The notes under the pieces were generated by a model that did not search any database, was not told the origin of the DNA, and was given only the letters and a program-made list of their open reading frames with translations. Shown piece after piece: positions 34,213 to 47,915 of a stretch of DNA of 64,000 bases. The DNA is from Paramecium sonneborni (Eukaryota > Ciliophora > Oligohymenophorea > Peniculida > Parameciidae). The stretch is from contig CAJJDN010000044.1 of NCBI GenBank assembly GCA_905182985.1, forward strand, positions 512,919 to 576,918, read 5' to 3'. Both the position numbers and the translations under genes were made by a program. Position 1 is the stretch's first letter, and each line of letters starts with the position of its first letter.

Positions 34213-35956
34213 TCATAGTTTACTTTAAGTTAACCAAGCATGTTCTTATGGTTTCTTTTATCCATATGGATTTATTCTCACATTTATAATATAACTTTAT
34301 TGAGGATTATTCAACACCTCTTTCATTGCAGTCTACAATTAATCATGTGTTTCTACTAAAAATCCTTTTCCTCCAAATGATTCACACTAAATTGTAATTA
34401 TTATTATAATTTTACCAGTTTTTCATATCTAGAATTAGGATTTAATGCAGTTACTGGTTTTTCATTATTCTTTTATGATAATTCATCTACTCCCACAAAT
34501 ATTCCATTATTATTAATAATAATAATTACTAATGGAAGATTGTATCTAGTTGATGTTTCAAATTCAAATCCTGAAAATCCAAATGCACTGTCTCCTAATA
34601 TGGCAAATACTTATTTATCTCTGAATACTAATTTAGAGGCAATAGCAAAAGGTAATCCTATTCCCATTGTCCCAAATGTTCCACTATCTAATTTCCTTCT
34701 TGGTATGTCATGTTCTATTATTGTTCTTCCCACATCCATTGTATTAGCTCCCTCACCAACGTAAACACAATCTTTAGGTAAATACTATTTTATTATACCA
34801 AAAGCTTGTAATTATTAATATCATAATAATACCACTATAATATTCTAATGGAAGTTCTTTATCATTCATCAATTATTAATTAATAAGAGTATTCTTTGTT
34901 CTCTTTTCATACAATTTATCAATCCACTACTTATTATTAAATTACCAATTTCCAAATGATTTCTATAATTATTCAACAACTAAAGAGATATCTCCAAATA
35001 ATGTTGTAGTTCTTCTATTATTATTAAATTCTTCTGGATAATTATCTATTTAAATGAATTAACAATCATCATTAAACCTAGGAGGTAAACCAAAATGTAA
35101 AATCCAATTTAATCTTGCACCTATTAATAAAATAACATCTGCTTCTCCAAGAGCTGTTGATCTTGCTGCAGATACATTTAGATTATTAGAATCAGGTACA
35201 ACTCCTTTACCCATCGGAGTTGGTAAAAATGGCAATTTTGTTTATTCAATAAATTTGATCACTTAATTTTCTGATAAACTTATCCCAGCTCCTTTACCTA
35301 TTATTACAAGTGGTCTCTTTGCATTCTTCAGCTATTAAATAGCTTAATCTATATTTTTAGAATCAGCCATGCTTTTTGGTATTTATTCTAAAGTGAATGT
35401 CGGCACCTTAATTAATTCATTCTCAGGTATATTACTCCTTAATAAATCACCTGATACTTCAATATATGTTACTCCAGGTCTTCCAACACAACTTTATCTG
35501 ATTGCTTTCTCAATCAATATTGGTGCTTATCTTAAATTAGTTATCTATATAATCTATAATCAAATAAATTACTTTCGCTCCAAATTTAATATATGGTTTA
35601 ACAATGTTCCATTAATCACATTCTTAAAATGCACCATAAGATTATTAACCATTCTCAGAACTTCCTGCTACTATGACCATTGGCCATCCATTTATTTAAG
35701 CATTTGCTGCTCCTGCTAAAGCATGAACTAAACCAGGTCCACTTACTACTAAGCAGATTGCTGGTAAACGTGTTAAATAACCTATTGCTCCACATGCATA
35801 AGATGCTCCTTATTCATTTCTAAATCCATAATACTCCATTCCCTATGCTTAAAAAGCATAACCTAATTCAATTACTGGAACTCCTACAATTCCAAAAACA
35901 TATTTCAATTGATTTTAAGCAAATGATTAAGCAATCACTTAATTTCCTGAAATCAT
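34213..35956 (-). CDS. HACL1: 2-hydroxyacyl-CoA lyase (HACL1-like), ThDP-dependent, PTS1 SKL
   Basis: Three introns (35545-35572, 34805-34832, 34387-34415) give 552 residues. The N-terminus MISGNQVIAQSFAQNQLKYV and [12 protein letters not shown] are close to HACL1. The catalytic glutamate lies in [17 protein letters not shown]. The middle domain has [10 protein letters not shown]. The C-terminal ThDP domain has [31 protein letters not shown], the GDS...NNNG cofactor-binding motif and [10 protein letters not shown]. The last three residues are SKL, a canonical peroxisomal targeting signal. The enzyme cleaves 2-hydroxy and 3-methyl-branched acyl-CoAs to formyl-CoA and a shortened aldehyde (alpha-oxidation). 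Oxalyl-CoA decarboxylase is a close relative, but motif agreement and SKL favour HACL1. The middle intron has a 31-nt alternative in the same phase class. Confidence 0.9.
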
Positions 35957-36589
35957 TTTTATGAAATATTTATAAATCTTATATAAATAGGATTTATTAT
36001 AAATACATATTAATTTAATTGAATAATATATAACTATTTTTTATTTTATTTATTTATTTAAAAAAATTAATATAATTCTATTGTCTTAAACTTTATAGAA
36101 AAACAAAATATGAATATATTTTCTTAAATTGCTAGAAAAAAAACAAACAAACCCACCTCTCCACAAGTAGCTCTTATTTTAATTGACATAAAAATTTTTG
36201 GTGTTTTATTTCGGCCCTTTTTTTGTAGTTTTTTTTATAATATTTTTGGGCCTTTTTTTTGTATTTTTTTGAGCTTTTTTATGTATTTTTTTATTATTCT
36301 TCGGTCCTTATAAATACGAATCACTTTTAGTGATCCAATTAAAAAAATTCTAAATGTGTTATAAAGTTTAAGATTTTATATAATAATTTTATGGGTTAAT
36401 TATAATGAATTAACGTTTTGAAGGTTATTATATTTTGGAATGTCGTTAGAAATTATTGTTTATTAAAGTCTAATTTCTTTACAAAGGTTTTAAAGAATTA
36501 AAATTTATTGCTATTAAAATATAGGGCATTCTTGGTATTATTAATAAGTGCAAATAGACATAACAACTTTAAATATTAATAAAAAAATA
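35957..36589. other. Intergenic region with T-run repeat block
   Basis: About 630 bases between two divergent genes. It holds a C-rich patch near 36150 (AAACCCACCTCTCCAC), then a block of homopolymeric T runs separated by GGCCC/GGGCC/GAGC/GGTCC words, and a small perfect hairpin ATCAC-TTTTA-GTGAT near 36323. No ORF with protein-like composition was found. Confidence 0.5.
36208..36320. repeat. Degenerate tandem T-tract repeat
   Basis: Roughly four imperfect units: a short G/C word (GGCCC, GGGCC, GAGC, GGTCC) followed on the plus strand by T6-T8, GTA(G/T) and another T run. It stands out from the otherwise evenly A/T-rich spacer. It may be promoter architecture or a decaying insertion; function unknown. 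Confidence 0.5.
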
Positions 36590-39500
36590 ATGAGTACAAT
36601 TTTGAATTAATTGTTATGGTTAGTTTGGATGAGAATTTGCTTGGTAAATGGATTGATTGATATGTATGGAAGTTGTTTATTGATAGAGAATCTCATTTGA
36701 AAGGATGTATAGATGGGAGTTGTACAAAGCTATGTTTATTAGGTGTGGCTGATTGTAGTAAATCTGTTCCAGTATGTGAATATGGTTATTTCTTATTCAA
36801 AGAGAAATATTGTGTTTAATGGTACATTATATATATTGATTAGTATAAAGTCCTGGGTTTTCATCAAATATGCGATATGATTGTATGGATTGTTCAGAAA
36901 ATCCAAATTAATGGGCAGGAAGTAGATAATGTAGTTATGGATATGAAATAGTAAATGGTGATTCAACAACAGGTGTGTTTTAGAAATAAAATGACTCAAG
37001 TTCAACATTATACTCGATTGTTGCTTCAAATTAATAACCTACAATTATAATGGGTCGTGATGTTAATTTACCATATATAGTTTAATTATGTGAAGGATGT
37101 GAAGAATTTTGTGATGACGAGAGTGATGAATCATGTAACTTTTTTGAAGATTATAATAACAATGACATAGATCCATAAGTAGGAGTATAATGTTTAAATG
37201 GATATTATTTTGAGAATGATAGTTGTATAAAATGTTAGAATAATTGTTTAAAATGTAATGAAAATGGATGTTAAACATGCTTAAAGGGATATTTATTAAA
37301 GAATGGTAAGAATTGTGAGAAATGTCCATAAGGATGTTTAGATTGTGGTTATGGATTTGATGAGATTACAATAGAATGTTATGAATGTGAATAGGATGGA
37401 TAAGGAGAATTTTATTTGCCAAGTTTATTTTTAACAAGTTGTGAGACTTGTGATTTTGGATGTTCTAATTGTGAATATATGACATATGATGAAACTTTAT
37501 ATCCAATATATTTAACTAGAGATTTAGAAGTACCTTTTGAAGAAGATATTTCATAATATAAAAAAAGATGTAGATAATGTAGAGGAGCAAACTCATTCAT
37601 TAGTTCAAATGGAAGAGAATGTAAAAATTGTAACATAGTAAATTGCTAATAATGTTATTAAGATTTAGGAGGTGGAATTACTACTCTTGATCCAGACTTT
37701 AAACCTAATGAAGAAGGAAGTTTTGATATTTTATGTAAGTTATGTTCTCCTGGTTTTAAATTAAATTCAGATAAAAAAAGTTGTGTTTCTGAAACAGATC
37801 CTAATTGCTCTATACTTAATGCTGATGGTACTTGTTAATTATGTGCAAATGGATTTATGTTTGATTTAACTACAGATCCAGGAACATGCACACCAACTTT
37901 ATGTAGTTTAAAGATTTTAAATTGTATTGATTGCTTTGCCTATTAAGAACCTGATGCTGATGTTATTTATGATGAAAATGGTATTCCTATTAGTTCATAA
38001 AAAAAATAATTATAATGTATCAAATGTAATAAAGGATATTATCCTGATTTCTTTAGTGGAAAATGTATAAGATGTAATTCTAATTGTTAATAATGTTGGC
38101 AATATACAGATTCATATAATCTTACACAAATTAATTCAGCTTACTAAATTTATTCATAGACATCTAAATCATTCTTCTTAAATGAGGATTTAAAGGATCC
38201 ATTATGTACATAATGTTATAATGGCTATGATTTATATGATAATTAATGTAAAGGTTGTGGAGATGGTTGTCATATTGATTCAGTTTCAATGTGTGTATTT
38301 GAATATGATACTGCCTATTGTTCTTAATGTCCTCCAGGATAAAGATCTCTTGTTAATGATAATAGTGATTGTGCTGATTGTCCACTCTTTTGTGAAGCTT
38401 GTAGAGAAAGAACTTAAGATGAAATCAATCAAATTAATCCATTATTTAATCCTAGTAATACAGATTTCCAAAGATATTCCAATCTATGTTACAAAATCAT
38501 GAAAAATTTTGATTCGACTAAAAACTTGTATCTTGATACTACTACACATATGCCCACTGTTTGTACATATCCTGGAACATCCAAAAAATGTTATCATACT
38601 TCTACTATTACTTTTGAATTAAATTGTGATGATGAAGATAGTATTCCTGATGCATAATATTTATCATCTATTTTTAAGGGTAAATCATCTACCTCCACTC
38701 TCATCTTAAAAGATATTGAAAAATATGAAAACTATTTATTATTGAATAAAAATGCTGTACAAGAAGTTACCATTTAAATTAATGTTCATGGAACAGAATG
38801 CAGATTCTTAAAACCTACTCAATTCAAAACTTTGTTCTAATAAAATGTATTCTCTTTATTAAAACTTAATATCCATTTTAAATCTTCATCATCTGCTAAA
38901 TTCTATTTAATAGGACATTTATCATTCTCCAATATTAATAATTTACGATTTGAAAATATTTAATTCTTATACAACACAGATATTAGATCCAAAATTAAAG
39001 ATTTTGGTATCACTCTCAGAGGTAAATCAAGTTCATTTACATTAATTAATTCTGAAATCTCGAAGTAGAACTCTTTAAATTATGCTATGTTCTCATTTAA
39101 TTTTTCGGGAGTACAAACACTTAATCTAGAATAAGTTCAATTTATTAATTTACAACCTATTGATAACTTCCTTGATTAGAACTTTACTTAAGAAAGCTCT
39201 TATAAATTAACATTAACTAAAGTTAAATTTATAGAATGTTAATTTCTAAACTAAACCTAACTATTTGATTAAAATCCACTTAATAACACCTAAATTACAA
39301 TTAATGATTTAACTATTTTACAGTCAGAATTCATAAATACATTTTTCTTTGGATCTCAAAATGGATAAACTTATACAAAAATTACATTATCTATTAATGA
39401 TCTTAAAATTCAATTAAGCTCTTTTATTAATTCTAATTTTTTAATGAGCAATCAAATTATAACAAGTTCAATCTCTAATGTAGATATTTACACATGTTAA

Positions 39501-42500
39501 TTCATTAACTCTTTAGTATTTAGGTTAAATCATATCAATCTCTAAAACTTTTATATTGGATCTAATAAGATATTTAATAATTCAATAATATTCTCAACTG
39601 CTGCATTAGTTGATTCTTTTATTGTTCCAAAAAGTGCATTACAAGAATTTAAGATTATCAATATTCATTTTGATCAGAATGATTGCAATAGTATAAACTG
39701 TTTATTTTTATTATCAACTCCCTAGAATATTTATTCTATTGAAGCCGATTTGAAAATAGTTTCATTACAAATTCTAAGAACATCATCAATGATATACTCA
39801 GAAATTATTAGATATATTGATTCTTCTTTATGTGTGTTTAAGTAATTCTAGAATATTCAAATATCGAAATTAAAATCAGCAGATAATTTAGGAGCTATTG
39901 TATTTTATTTTGATGAAATTAAATCTATTGATATTGATACTCTACAATGTGATTCAATTCAATCAAATTAATTCATTTTATATGATGAAGCCGGGGATGA
40001 AATAATTGTTGATAATCCATATAATAACTTAATTCCATCTTCAGAATATTGTGCTGAATAATTATGGTCTTCAAACAATTATAATTTTTATTGTCTTTAT
40101 GTAAATGAATTCTCACATGGAGTGAAATTGAATAATATTATCATGAGTAATTAATTGTTAGTAGATTTTAATGCTATAGTTATATAATCATATGATATAC
40201 TAAAATTGAAAACTAGTAGAGTAAAAGACAATTTGACTTAATTTTATTCAAATTATGATAAAGAAGTAATCATTATTTAAAATATCTATGCATTTAATAA
40301 TACTTTACTAGCTTATGATTTGGGATCACAATTATCTTTATTCTTGATAAAATCGTAATAACAATAATAAATTATTATAAAAAATGCTGATTTCTAGAGT
40401 AATCATTTACACAGGACATCTTTATATTAAATGATGATAAGTGCAACTATCTTAGTAATTTAATCATAATAAGCTGTATTGAATATTTCATATGCAACTT
40501 TTGATTATAATAGAGCCACTCAATTTGAATATGGATTAAATTATATACTTGTAAGATAATTAAATATTATTAATTGTTGGTTCAGATCAACAAATTAATT
40601 TGATGGAGTTTGGGTAAATAAGTTAAATGAAAATTAAATGAATGATACAATTTAAGTATGGGAGTTTTATGAAGTTAAATCAAAAGGAGCTAATTTATAT
40701 CTAGTTACATAGGAATTATAAATGAAGGATTGCTAATTCTTAGATGGTTATGGATTAGATGGAGTTGGAATGTTCATTGTAACATAAGGAAAAGGCAATA
40801 TATTTATCAATAATACTATTTTTAGAAATATGATAACAAATTTAGATTCAAAATATTTAACTTAGGGAGGTTGTTTATCTATTGATGCAAAAGCTTCAAC
40901 TCTTTAACTTACTTTATCATTTATTAATATGAATAATTGTTTGAGTAGATCAAAAGGAGGTTGTATTTGGATAGGATCATCTAAAAATTAATAATTAATT
41001 TCTATTACTGATAGTAAATTTGCCAAATGTTAATCATTAACATCTTAATTTATGGAAGTGTAATTTTTTGATGTTATTAATTAAATAGTATAAATGAATA
41101 ATTTGAGAATTGAAAATAATAATCTTGAAGAATTTTTATCAAAAGTGCCAGCTTTAACGGATACTGAAATTGATTAATTTAAAGTTACAGCTTCTCTTTA
41201 TACATAATCAAATGGATAATTGAGGATGAATAAAATTTACATTTATAACATTGAAAATTAAAACATTATTTATGCAACAAATTTGTATAGAGGATATTTT
41301 AATTAAATTTAATTTGTAAATAATACAATTTTTAGTGCTCCTCTGTTTCGTTTAACTTTAAAAGATGAATTGGGTACTGCTTATTTAGGTTCAATTACAT
41401 TTTCTGGAAATAAATAATTTATACCATTGAAAGAATATGATGAATGTGCTTATTTATTTTATGAAACTCCAGTTTAAGGGTATGATGAATAAACTTGTGA
41501 TATATGGTAAGAAAATATTGCTTTGGTAGAGCAAATATTTTCTGATTCCCTTTATAATATTAAAGATTTAGAATTAGATGAAGACTATATAAAAATGTCT
41601 AATAAAGATAAATATGAATGGGAGGAAACGATTTATTAATTATAACCAACATTTGATGATATTCCACTTAATTTTTAATACAATGAAAAGGTTAGTGATT
41701 GTATTTTTTATAAATTATTCAATGAAATTTCAAATTAAACTGCCGCTTATATTTAAATATTAAATTTAAGATAAGGAAATCATATAAAAATAGAAGGATT
41801 AGAATTCAGCAATAATAATTGTACACTCTGTACTTATGGATTATTATAGATAATTCAAGTAGAAGAAGTAGTTAATATAATCGGAATCAATTATTTATTT
41901 TGTGTCTATAACTATTTATCATATTTTGGATGTATATCTATTACGAAAGATAATTAAATGGAAGATATCTAGTTTAATAAACCCTTAGAGGGAAGGAGAT
42001 TATTAACTGAAATAAATGATTAATATTCAATTCAAGTAAATAATTCAAAAATTCTTAATAATATGGCATCAATAGGAGCAGGTATAAGTGTTATCGGTTT
42101 AAACATAATTTTTGATAATTGTGAATTTTCAAATAATATAGCATCTCTTGTAGGAGGTGGAATCTATTATTATTCAAAAAATTCTTATATTTAAATATTC
42201 AACTCTAAATTTAATTATAATAAGGCATAAGTAGGATCAGCCATTTATTTAGAAGGTACACAATTAAGCAATTAAACAAAATGTAACAATGTTTATGAAT
42301 AAAATATTGGTACTTAAACGTATGAGGATCCAGTTGCATTAACAATAACAATAAATTATAAAGAGATGCCAATTATACCATTTTCTAAATATACAAATGA
42401 AGATGGAGATGTGATATCGAATACTGTTATAATGATAGATAAATTGGCATTAGAAAAGATTTAGCTATAAAATTATCCTGAAGTGACTGATTTATTGATT

Positions 42501-45500
42501 CTGCCTTCTGGATAAAGAATTGGAAATTACAAGTTCTATTACATTGAAACAATGGAATAAATACCCTATGATTGGAAGATGAAATTAATTTATTTGAATA
42601 GATTTGACGAAATCTTAGCTCAAGAATAAACATCAGATTAATGTTACATTGATGGAAGAATATAGAATATCAGTTTCTATGATGATTCTAAAGATTATAC
42701 AACCAACTTTACTAGCTTTAATATTTTGGAATATGATGTCAGTTAATCATCTTTTAATTTGAATGAATTGATAATTTAATTTGATCCATATATTGATGAA
42801 GAACTATATTTAGAATTGAGATGTAAAATATTTTATAATATTATATAGTTTATTGTTACAATGTAAAAAAACCAGTATTGTAAACAGAATATCCTTATAA
42901 TGTATTATCATAAAATGGGAACTATTATTTAATAGCAAATGTTAGAACATACCCATGTTAAATGGGAGAAGCTTATTTTGATGAAAAATGTGAAGCTTGT
43001 GACATAAATTAAAAGAAATTTAGTGTAGTTCCAAATTCTGCCTAATGTCAAACTATGAATTAAGAAAGTATGCTAGATGTAACTCCAGTTGGAATAAAAT
43101 TAAAGAAAGGATGGTATAGACCTTATATAGATAATGATCAATATGAATATTGTTTAAATCTACCAGCAAATTGTAATGGCGGATGGATTCCAGGAAATCC
43201 TTCATGTTATACTGGCCATATTGGTGCACTTTGTGAAAGTTGTGATCTCTATTCTTTAAACAATGATATTAGATATTCTAATACAGAAAAGTATGTTTGT
43301 TCTCCTTGCTAAAATACTAAGGAATCAAGTATAGGAATATTGGCAGGAAATACAATTGCAACAGTTGCATCAATTACTTTATCTGTAAAAGGAACATATG
43401 AATTAGTTAATCAATTTTTAATGGTTAAAAGTTTAGTCTTAATGGGAGTAAGACTTAATTAAAATGCTAATCAATTAGCAACTCTTATAAAGATGTTAAC
43501 AAATTATTTCTAGATTATATAAATCATTAATTAATTCTAATTAGTTTTACCTAAAGGATTAACTAAAACTACAGATGCAGCTGGAAATCCAACTAAATCA
43601 AGTTCATTTAGTTTAGATTGTCTACTTGAACCTATGACTGATATTAATATGCTTTATTTTAGAATGATATGGGCTTTAGTAATGCCATGCATTTATTTGA
43701 TCATATATTTTGTATAGTATTTTTTTGGAGTTATGATTGGTAAGATTCCCTATAAAGCTCCTATGATAAGTACAGCATTTATTTATATGTTTATTTTTGC
43801 ATAACCTACATTAGTAGGAGGATTTATATAATTAGGAAGTTCGAGAATAATTTCAGGAGTTAATTGGGTTTAGGCAGATGTTGCATATCGTAGTGATACT
43901 GATTAACATTAATTATGGGTTGCTGCATTTGTAGCACCAATGATTGTAATTTGGGTAGCTATTCTCCCACTAATATTTCTATATAAAGTATATACTTATA
44001 GATTCCATTTAAATAATAGACATATTCGTTCAAGATGGGGATTCTTTTATAATGAATATGATAATACTGCTTATTATTGGGAATTTGTTAAAATCTTTTA
44101 AAAAGAATTAATGGTTATTTTCTTGACATTTTATGAAGATTATGTTCTCATCAAAGGTGCTCTTGTAATCCTTGTTTTATTATACTATTCTTGGATATAA
44201 ATTAATACTAAACCTTATGCAAATAATGATCTAAATTATCTTGATCGTTATTCAACTGTTGTTTGTATCATTACTTTATTAATTGGTTTATTAATCTATA
44301 CCTCATAAGAATATGATACTTAATACTTGATAATTATCATGTTTGTTTTATTAGGTATCTTTAACTTAATATTTTTAATAAATATTGTTTATAAAATATT
44401 TGAAGGATATCTAATTAAATTATCTGATAAAATAGATCCAATTAGAGATTAGATTTTAGCACACAAACCTAATATTCTCTATTAATATCCAAGTCTAAGA
44501 TAGTTTTTGAGAAATAAAAAAAGAACTTCTTAAAAAGTAAATGAACTTTGGTGTGTTTTAAGATCTTATACAAAAGAATAAATTTCAAATAGAAGAAATA
44601 ATTTACCTAAATATGAAGTAATTAATAATGCTCCTTATGATTTTGCTGCTGCCAAATTACCTAGAGATGCTGCAGCCTAAATTGTTCCTATTATAGACAA
44701 TTAGGTTCCTGAATATCTAATTAGTGGAGTAGGAAAAGAATTCTTAGTAAAAGCTCATGGTTTAGTAGATACCTTCAAAGAAGATTAAAATTAAAATAAT
44801 TAAGAAAAAGAAAAAGATAATAATAATAATAATAAAGAAAAAGGATTTTTAGATGGATTCAAATCATACATTCCATCAGGATTAAAAGATAAAATTGAAA
44901 AAGCAGAAAAAAAATTAGATGATGTTAAGAAAATAAAGGAATAAGCTGAAAATGTCGTCGCAAAAGGAAAATAATTGGGTGGAATTCAAGAAACACCTAA
45001 AAATGAAGATGAGGTTAAATTAAATTAAAATAAAGAGGAACAACTTAAATAAGGTGAAAAATAAGAAGAACAAACAGGAGGAATTTTTGGATAATTTAAA
45101 TCAATATTACCTGATAGTATGAAAGAATAAATAAAAAAGGTTGAACAATAATCAAAATAATTATAAAATAACTTAGAAGAAGCCAAATAAATGAAAGATA
45201 AGATTGAATAAGCTGCATAAAATAAAAATAACTTAATTTAAAATGGTCTTGAATTTATGCCAATAGAAATGAAAGATTAACTTAAAAAGATTGAAGATGA
45301 AAAAAAAAAATTAGAATCATAATATTAGTAAGTAAGAGATAATGCAGAAAAAGCATAAAATATTGCATAACAAGGTCTTTTAAAGGGTACTTTGTAAGAT
45401 GAATACTAAAATAAATTAAAAGAGTTAGAAGATCAGAAAAAAAAACTTGAAGACAGTGTTTAAAATTAAGTGAATTTCGATAAATCTCCCTTATTTGCCG

Positions 45501-45616
45501 ATAATAGATAATAAAAGCCCTTATTAGAAAATGAAAATCAATTTTAAATCTTTTAAAATGACCCGATGAGAGTAACATAAAGCTAATTTACAAATTTTGA
45601 AAGAGAAAAAAAATGA
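36590..45616 (+). CDS. Giant Cys-rich / beta-helix / multi-TM surface protein
   Basis: Introns at 36664-36686, 36822-36850 and 42823-42848 leave 2,982 residues. A signal peptide-like N-terminus (MSTILNQLLWLVWMRICLVNG) is followed by about 600 residues of growth-factor-receptor-type CxxC repeats (for example CIKCQNNCLKC, CEKCPQGCLDC). Residues about 650-2050 are Asn/Ser-rich with parallel-beta-helix periodicity. A conserved Cys module (GWYRPY, CNGGWIPGN, GHIGALCESCD) precedes about seven to nine hydrophobic helices (residues about 2220-2580). The cytoplasmic tail of 400 residues is Lys/Glu/Gln-rich and strongly coiled-coil. This architecture is typical of large ciliate transmembrane proteins annotated with GFR and pectin-lyase folds. 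A receptor or adhesion role is inference. In-frame introns of 3n length could be missed. Confidence 0.82.
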
Positions 45617-46161
45617 ATAATATTTGATTAATTTAAATTATTAAAATAATTGTATATAAATAAAGTCTATAAAAATTGACAAGATTTAATAACATTATTA
45701 TTATTAAGTAAATCAAATGTTTTAAGTTGATGTTGATTAATATTATCTTCAATCAATTTTACTCTACAAATAATAATCTAAATTCTAAAATTAATCAATT
45801 AATATACAAGGGAATATTATTTATTTTTAAAGAATATCAGTTAATTGAATAACTCTTTTCCTTAAAATGATTTGATTAATATTATTCTAAGTATATTAAA
45901 AATCAAAATAAGACTTACTTAAATTACTTACACATAATAATCATATTCGAAATGATTGGAATGTTAATAGATTATTAATTTCTTCTTAGAAACATCAAAA
46001 TAAGATTTGATATGGAGCACTAAAAAAAAGTAGATTTTATTTTAAAATATTTTTTTTTTAATATATATTATAAATTGATATCCATAACTCTCTATAATAT
46101 TTAATATATATAAATTCAAAAATTAAAATGTCTGTCAGAGCATTGTATTAATCATAATAAG
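45617..46161. other. Intergenic region, nothing recognised
   Basis: About 545 bases, very A/T-rich, between two plus-strand genes. An upstream ATG (46129) in another frame reaches TGA within 21 codons and was not used. No repeat or RNA gene was found. Confidence 0.5.
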
Positions 46162-47101
46162 ATGTTGGTAGAAATATTAAAAGGTAATGAATATCGCATA
46201 TAGATTAGCTCAAAAAAAAAGTACACTTGGAAGTTTAGTATTGATGATAAGGATCACACTATTGAACTATTTGTATCAGGATTGTCAGGTAAAAAAAAAG
46301 TAGTCCATAATGGGAAAACTTTGAGAGAAGAATCATCGTATTATGATTTTTATTATCTATATTTTAGGGTTTTAGGAAGTTTTAATTATTCCATGACCAT
46401 TTAAAGTAGTTTATTAACAATCTCTAATAATGGAGATTTATATGACTTAAGGATAAATAACATGTAATTTAGTCATCTTTATCACAATGGTAATTTATAA
46501 TTTTGAGACTAGAAAAAACAAAAAAAGAATTTTAATTCGAGGGTGGATATAATGATGGAAATAATTAAGAAGATTATTACTCTAAATTGCCAAAGCCTTC
46601 TAAATAAAACAAACCATTATACAAAGAAGAAGATTAAGGATATGATTTTGGATTAGTAGATGATATTGAAAGGATGGCTCCAAAGAAAGGATTGTAAGAA
46701 GAAAATGAGTTCAATACTCATTCTAATTATTAAAAAAATTTGAACATTCAATATAAACCAAAAGATGATCTTTATTCTAAAATTAATGAACCAAAACCTT
46801 AATAAAGACAAACATAATCATATTCTTCAAAACCATAGTAACCATAAGCATCATTTAATTAATAATAAATTAAAAATGATTTTGCAGATTTTGGGAATTT
46901 TCCAAAACCTTAAGCTCCAACTACTAATGATAATGTTTTTGGCAATTTTGGTTTTGGATTTAATGAACCCAAATAATAACAACCTAACCCATAATAATAA
47001 TAATCTTAAAATTAATTTTAACAAGACTTCAAGCCAAACCCTTTTGCAGATTTTTCACAACCAAATCAATAATTTTTCTAAGCACCCTTCCAATAACAAC
47101 C

Positions 47102-47145
<44 letters not shown>

Positions 47146-47854
47146 TTTAATAATAATAATAATAATAATAATTTTAATAATAATAATAATAATAGGTGAT
47201 TGAATAACCAAAACCTAGACCTCCTCCTTAGACTAATTTATTAGATTTTGGAGATGATCCTGTACCTCCATAGTAGTAATAATAATAATCAGTACTTGTT
47301 TAATAATTAAATCAATAATAATAACCTAAATATCAATAACAATAATAATAATAATAAATTTAATAATAACCTTTATATTCAATAAACTAAGCACCTTAAT
47401 AAAACTTCTAATATGCTTAAGCACCTTTACAATAATAATAACAGTAAAAAGTTCTACCCTAAGATTTATTGGATGCTTTTGATGATCCTGAGCCAGTTGT
47501 ATCATAATAAAATGCACAATAATAAACATAATTCAACATAACTTCTTTGTATTAATAATAATAAGTAAATTTTAAATATATTTTAGTCAAATATTCCAAT
47601 TTAATCATCTATCACAACATCATCCCCACCACAATAATAATAATTTGTAATTATATCTTATCAATAATTAGAAATAAAATATACCCAATTAATATCAGCC
47701 CTAACCTTTCAATTAAATGCCATAACAATAATACCAGACTCCTTAAGTTTCAATTACCTAGTTATATAATCAACCGTAAACATAAGTAAACATGAATGTA
47801 CCAGTTTAAATAAATGTAAAAACTTAATCAACTCCGTTTGATGATGTATTTTGA
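46162..47854 (+). CDS. FAIM1-like beta-sandwich protein with endocytic-motif, polyQ tail
   Basis: Introns at 46490-46512, 47565-47586 and 47647-47671 give 540 residues. The first 105 residues resemble the FAIM1 fold: YTWKFSIDDKDHTIELFVSG, KKVVHNGKTLREE, FNYSMTI and LYDLRINNMQFSHLY. The remainder is low-complexity Gln/Pro/Asn with repeated clathrin/EH-type motifs: ADFGNF, NPFADF, LLDFGDDP, LLDAFDDPEP and a C-terminal STPFDDVF. Polyglutamine is written almost entirely as TAA. NPF and D-F-type motifs bind EH-domain and AP-2 ear proteins in other eukaryotes, so a trafficking adaptor is plausible, but the FAIM-plus-adaptor combination is my inference. The start is the first ATG of the domain frame. 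The third intron fixes the frame to the motif-bearing C-terminus. Confidence 0.65.
47100..47197 (+). repeat. (TAA)n trinucleotide array encoding polyglutamine
   Basis: Two runs of TAA (12 and then 7 copies, followed by 5) separated by TTT within the FAIM-like gene. In this code they encode polyQ interrupted by Phe. In the standard code every triplet would be a stop, which makes the array a clear sign of the reassigned code. Confidence 0.85.
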
Positions 47855-47915
47855 AATAATTATACAGAAAAATGGCAATTTTTAATTATTATAATAATTA
47901 TTTTTAATATAATTG

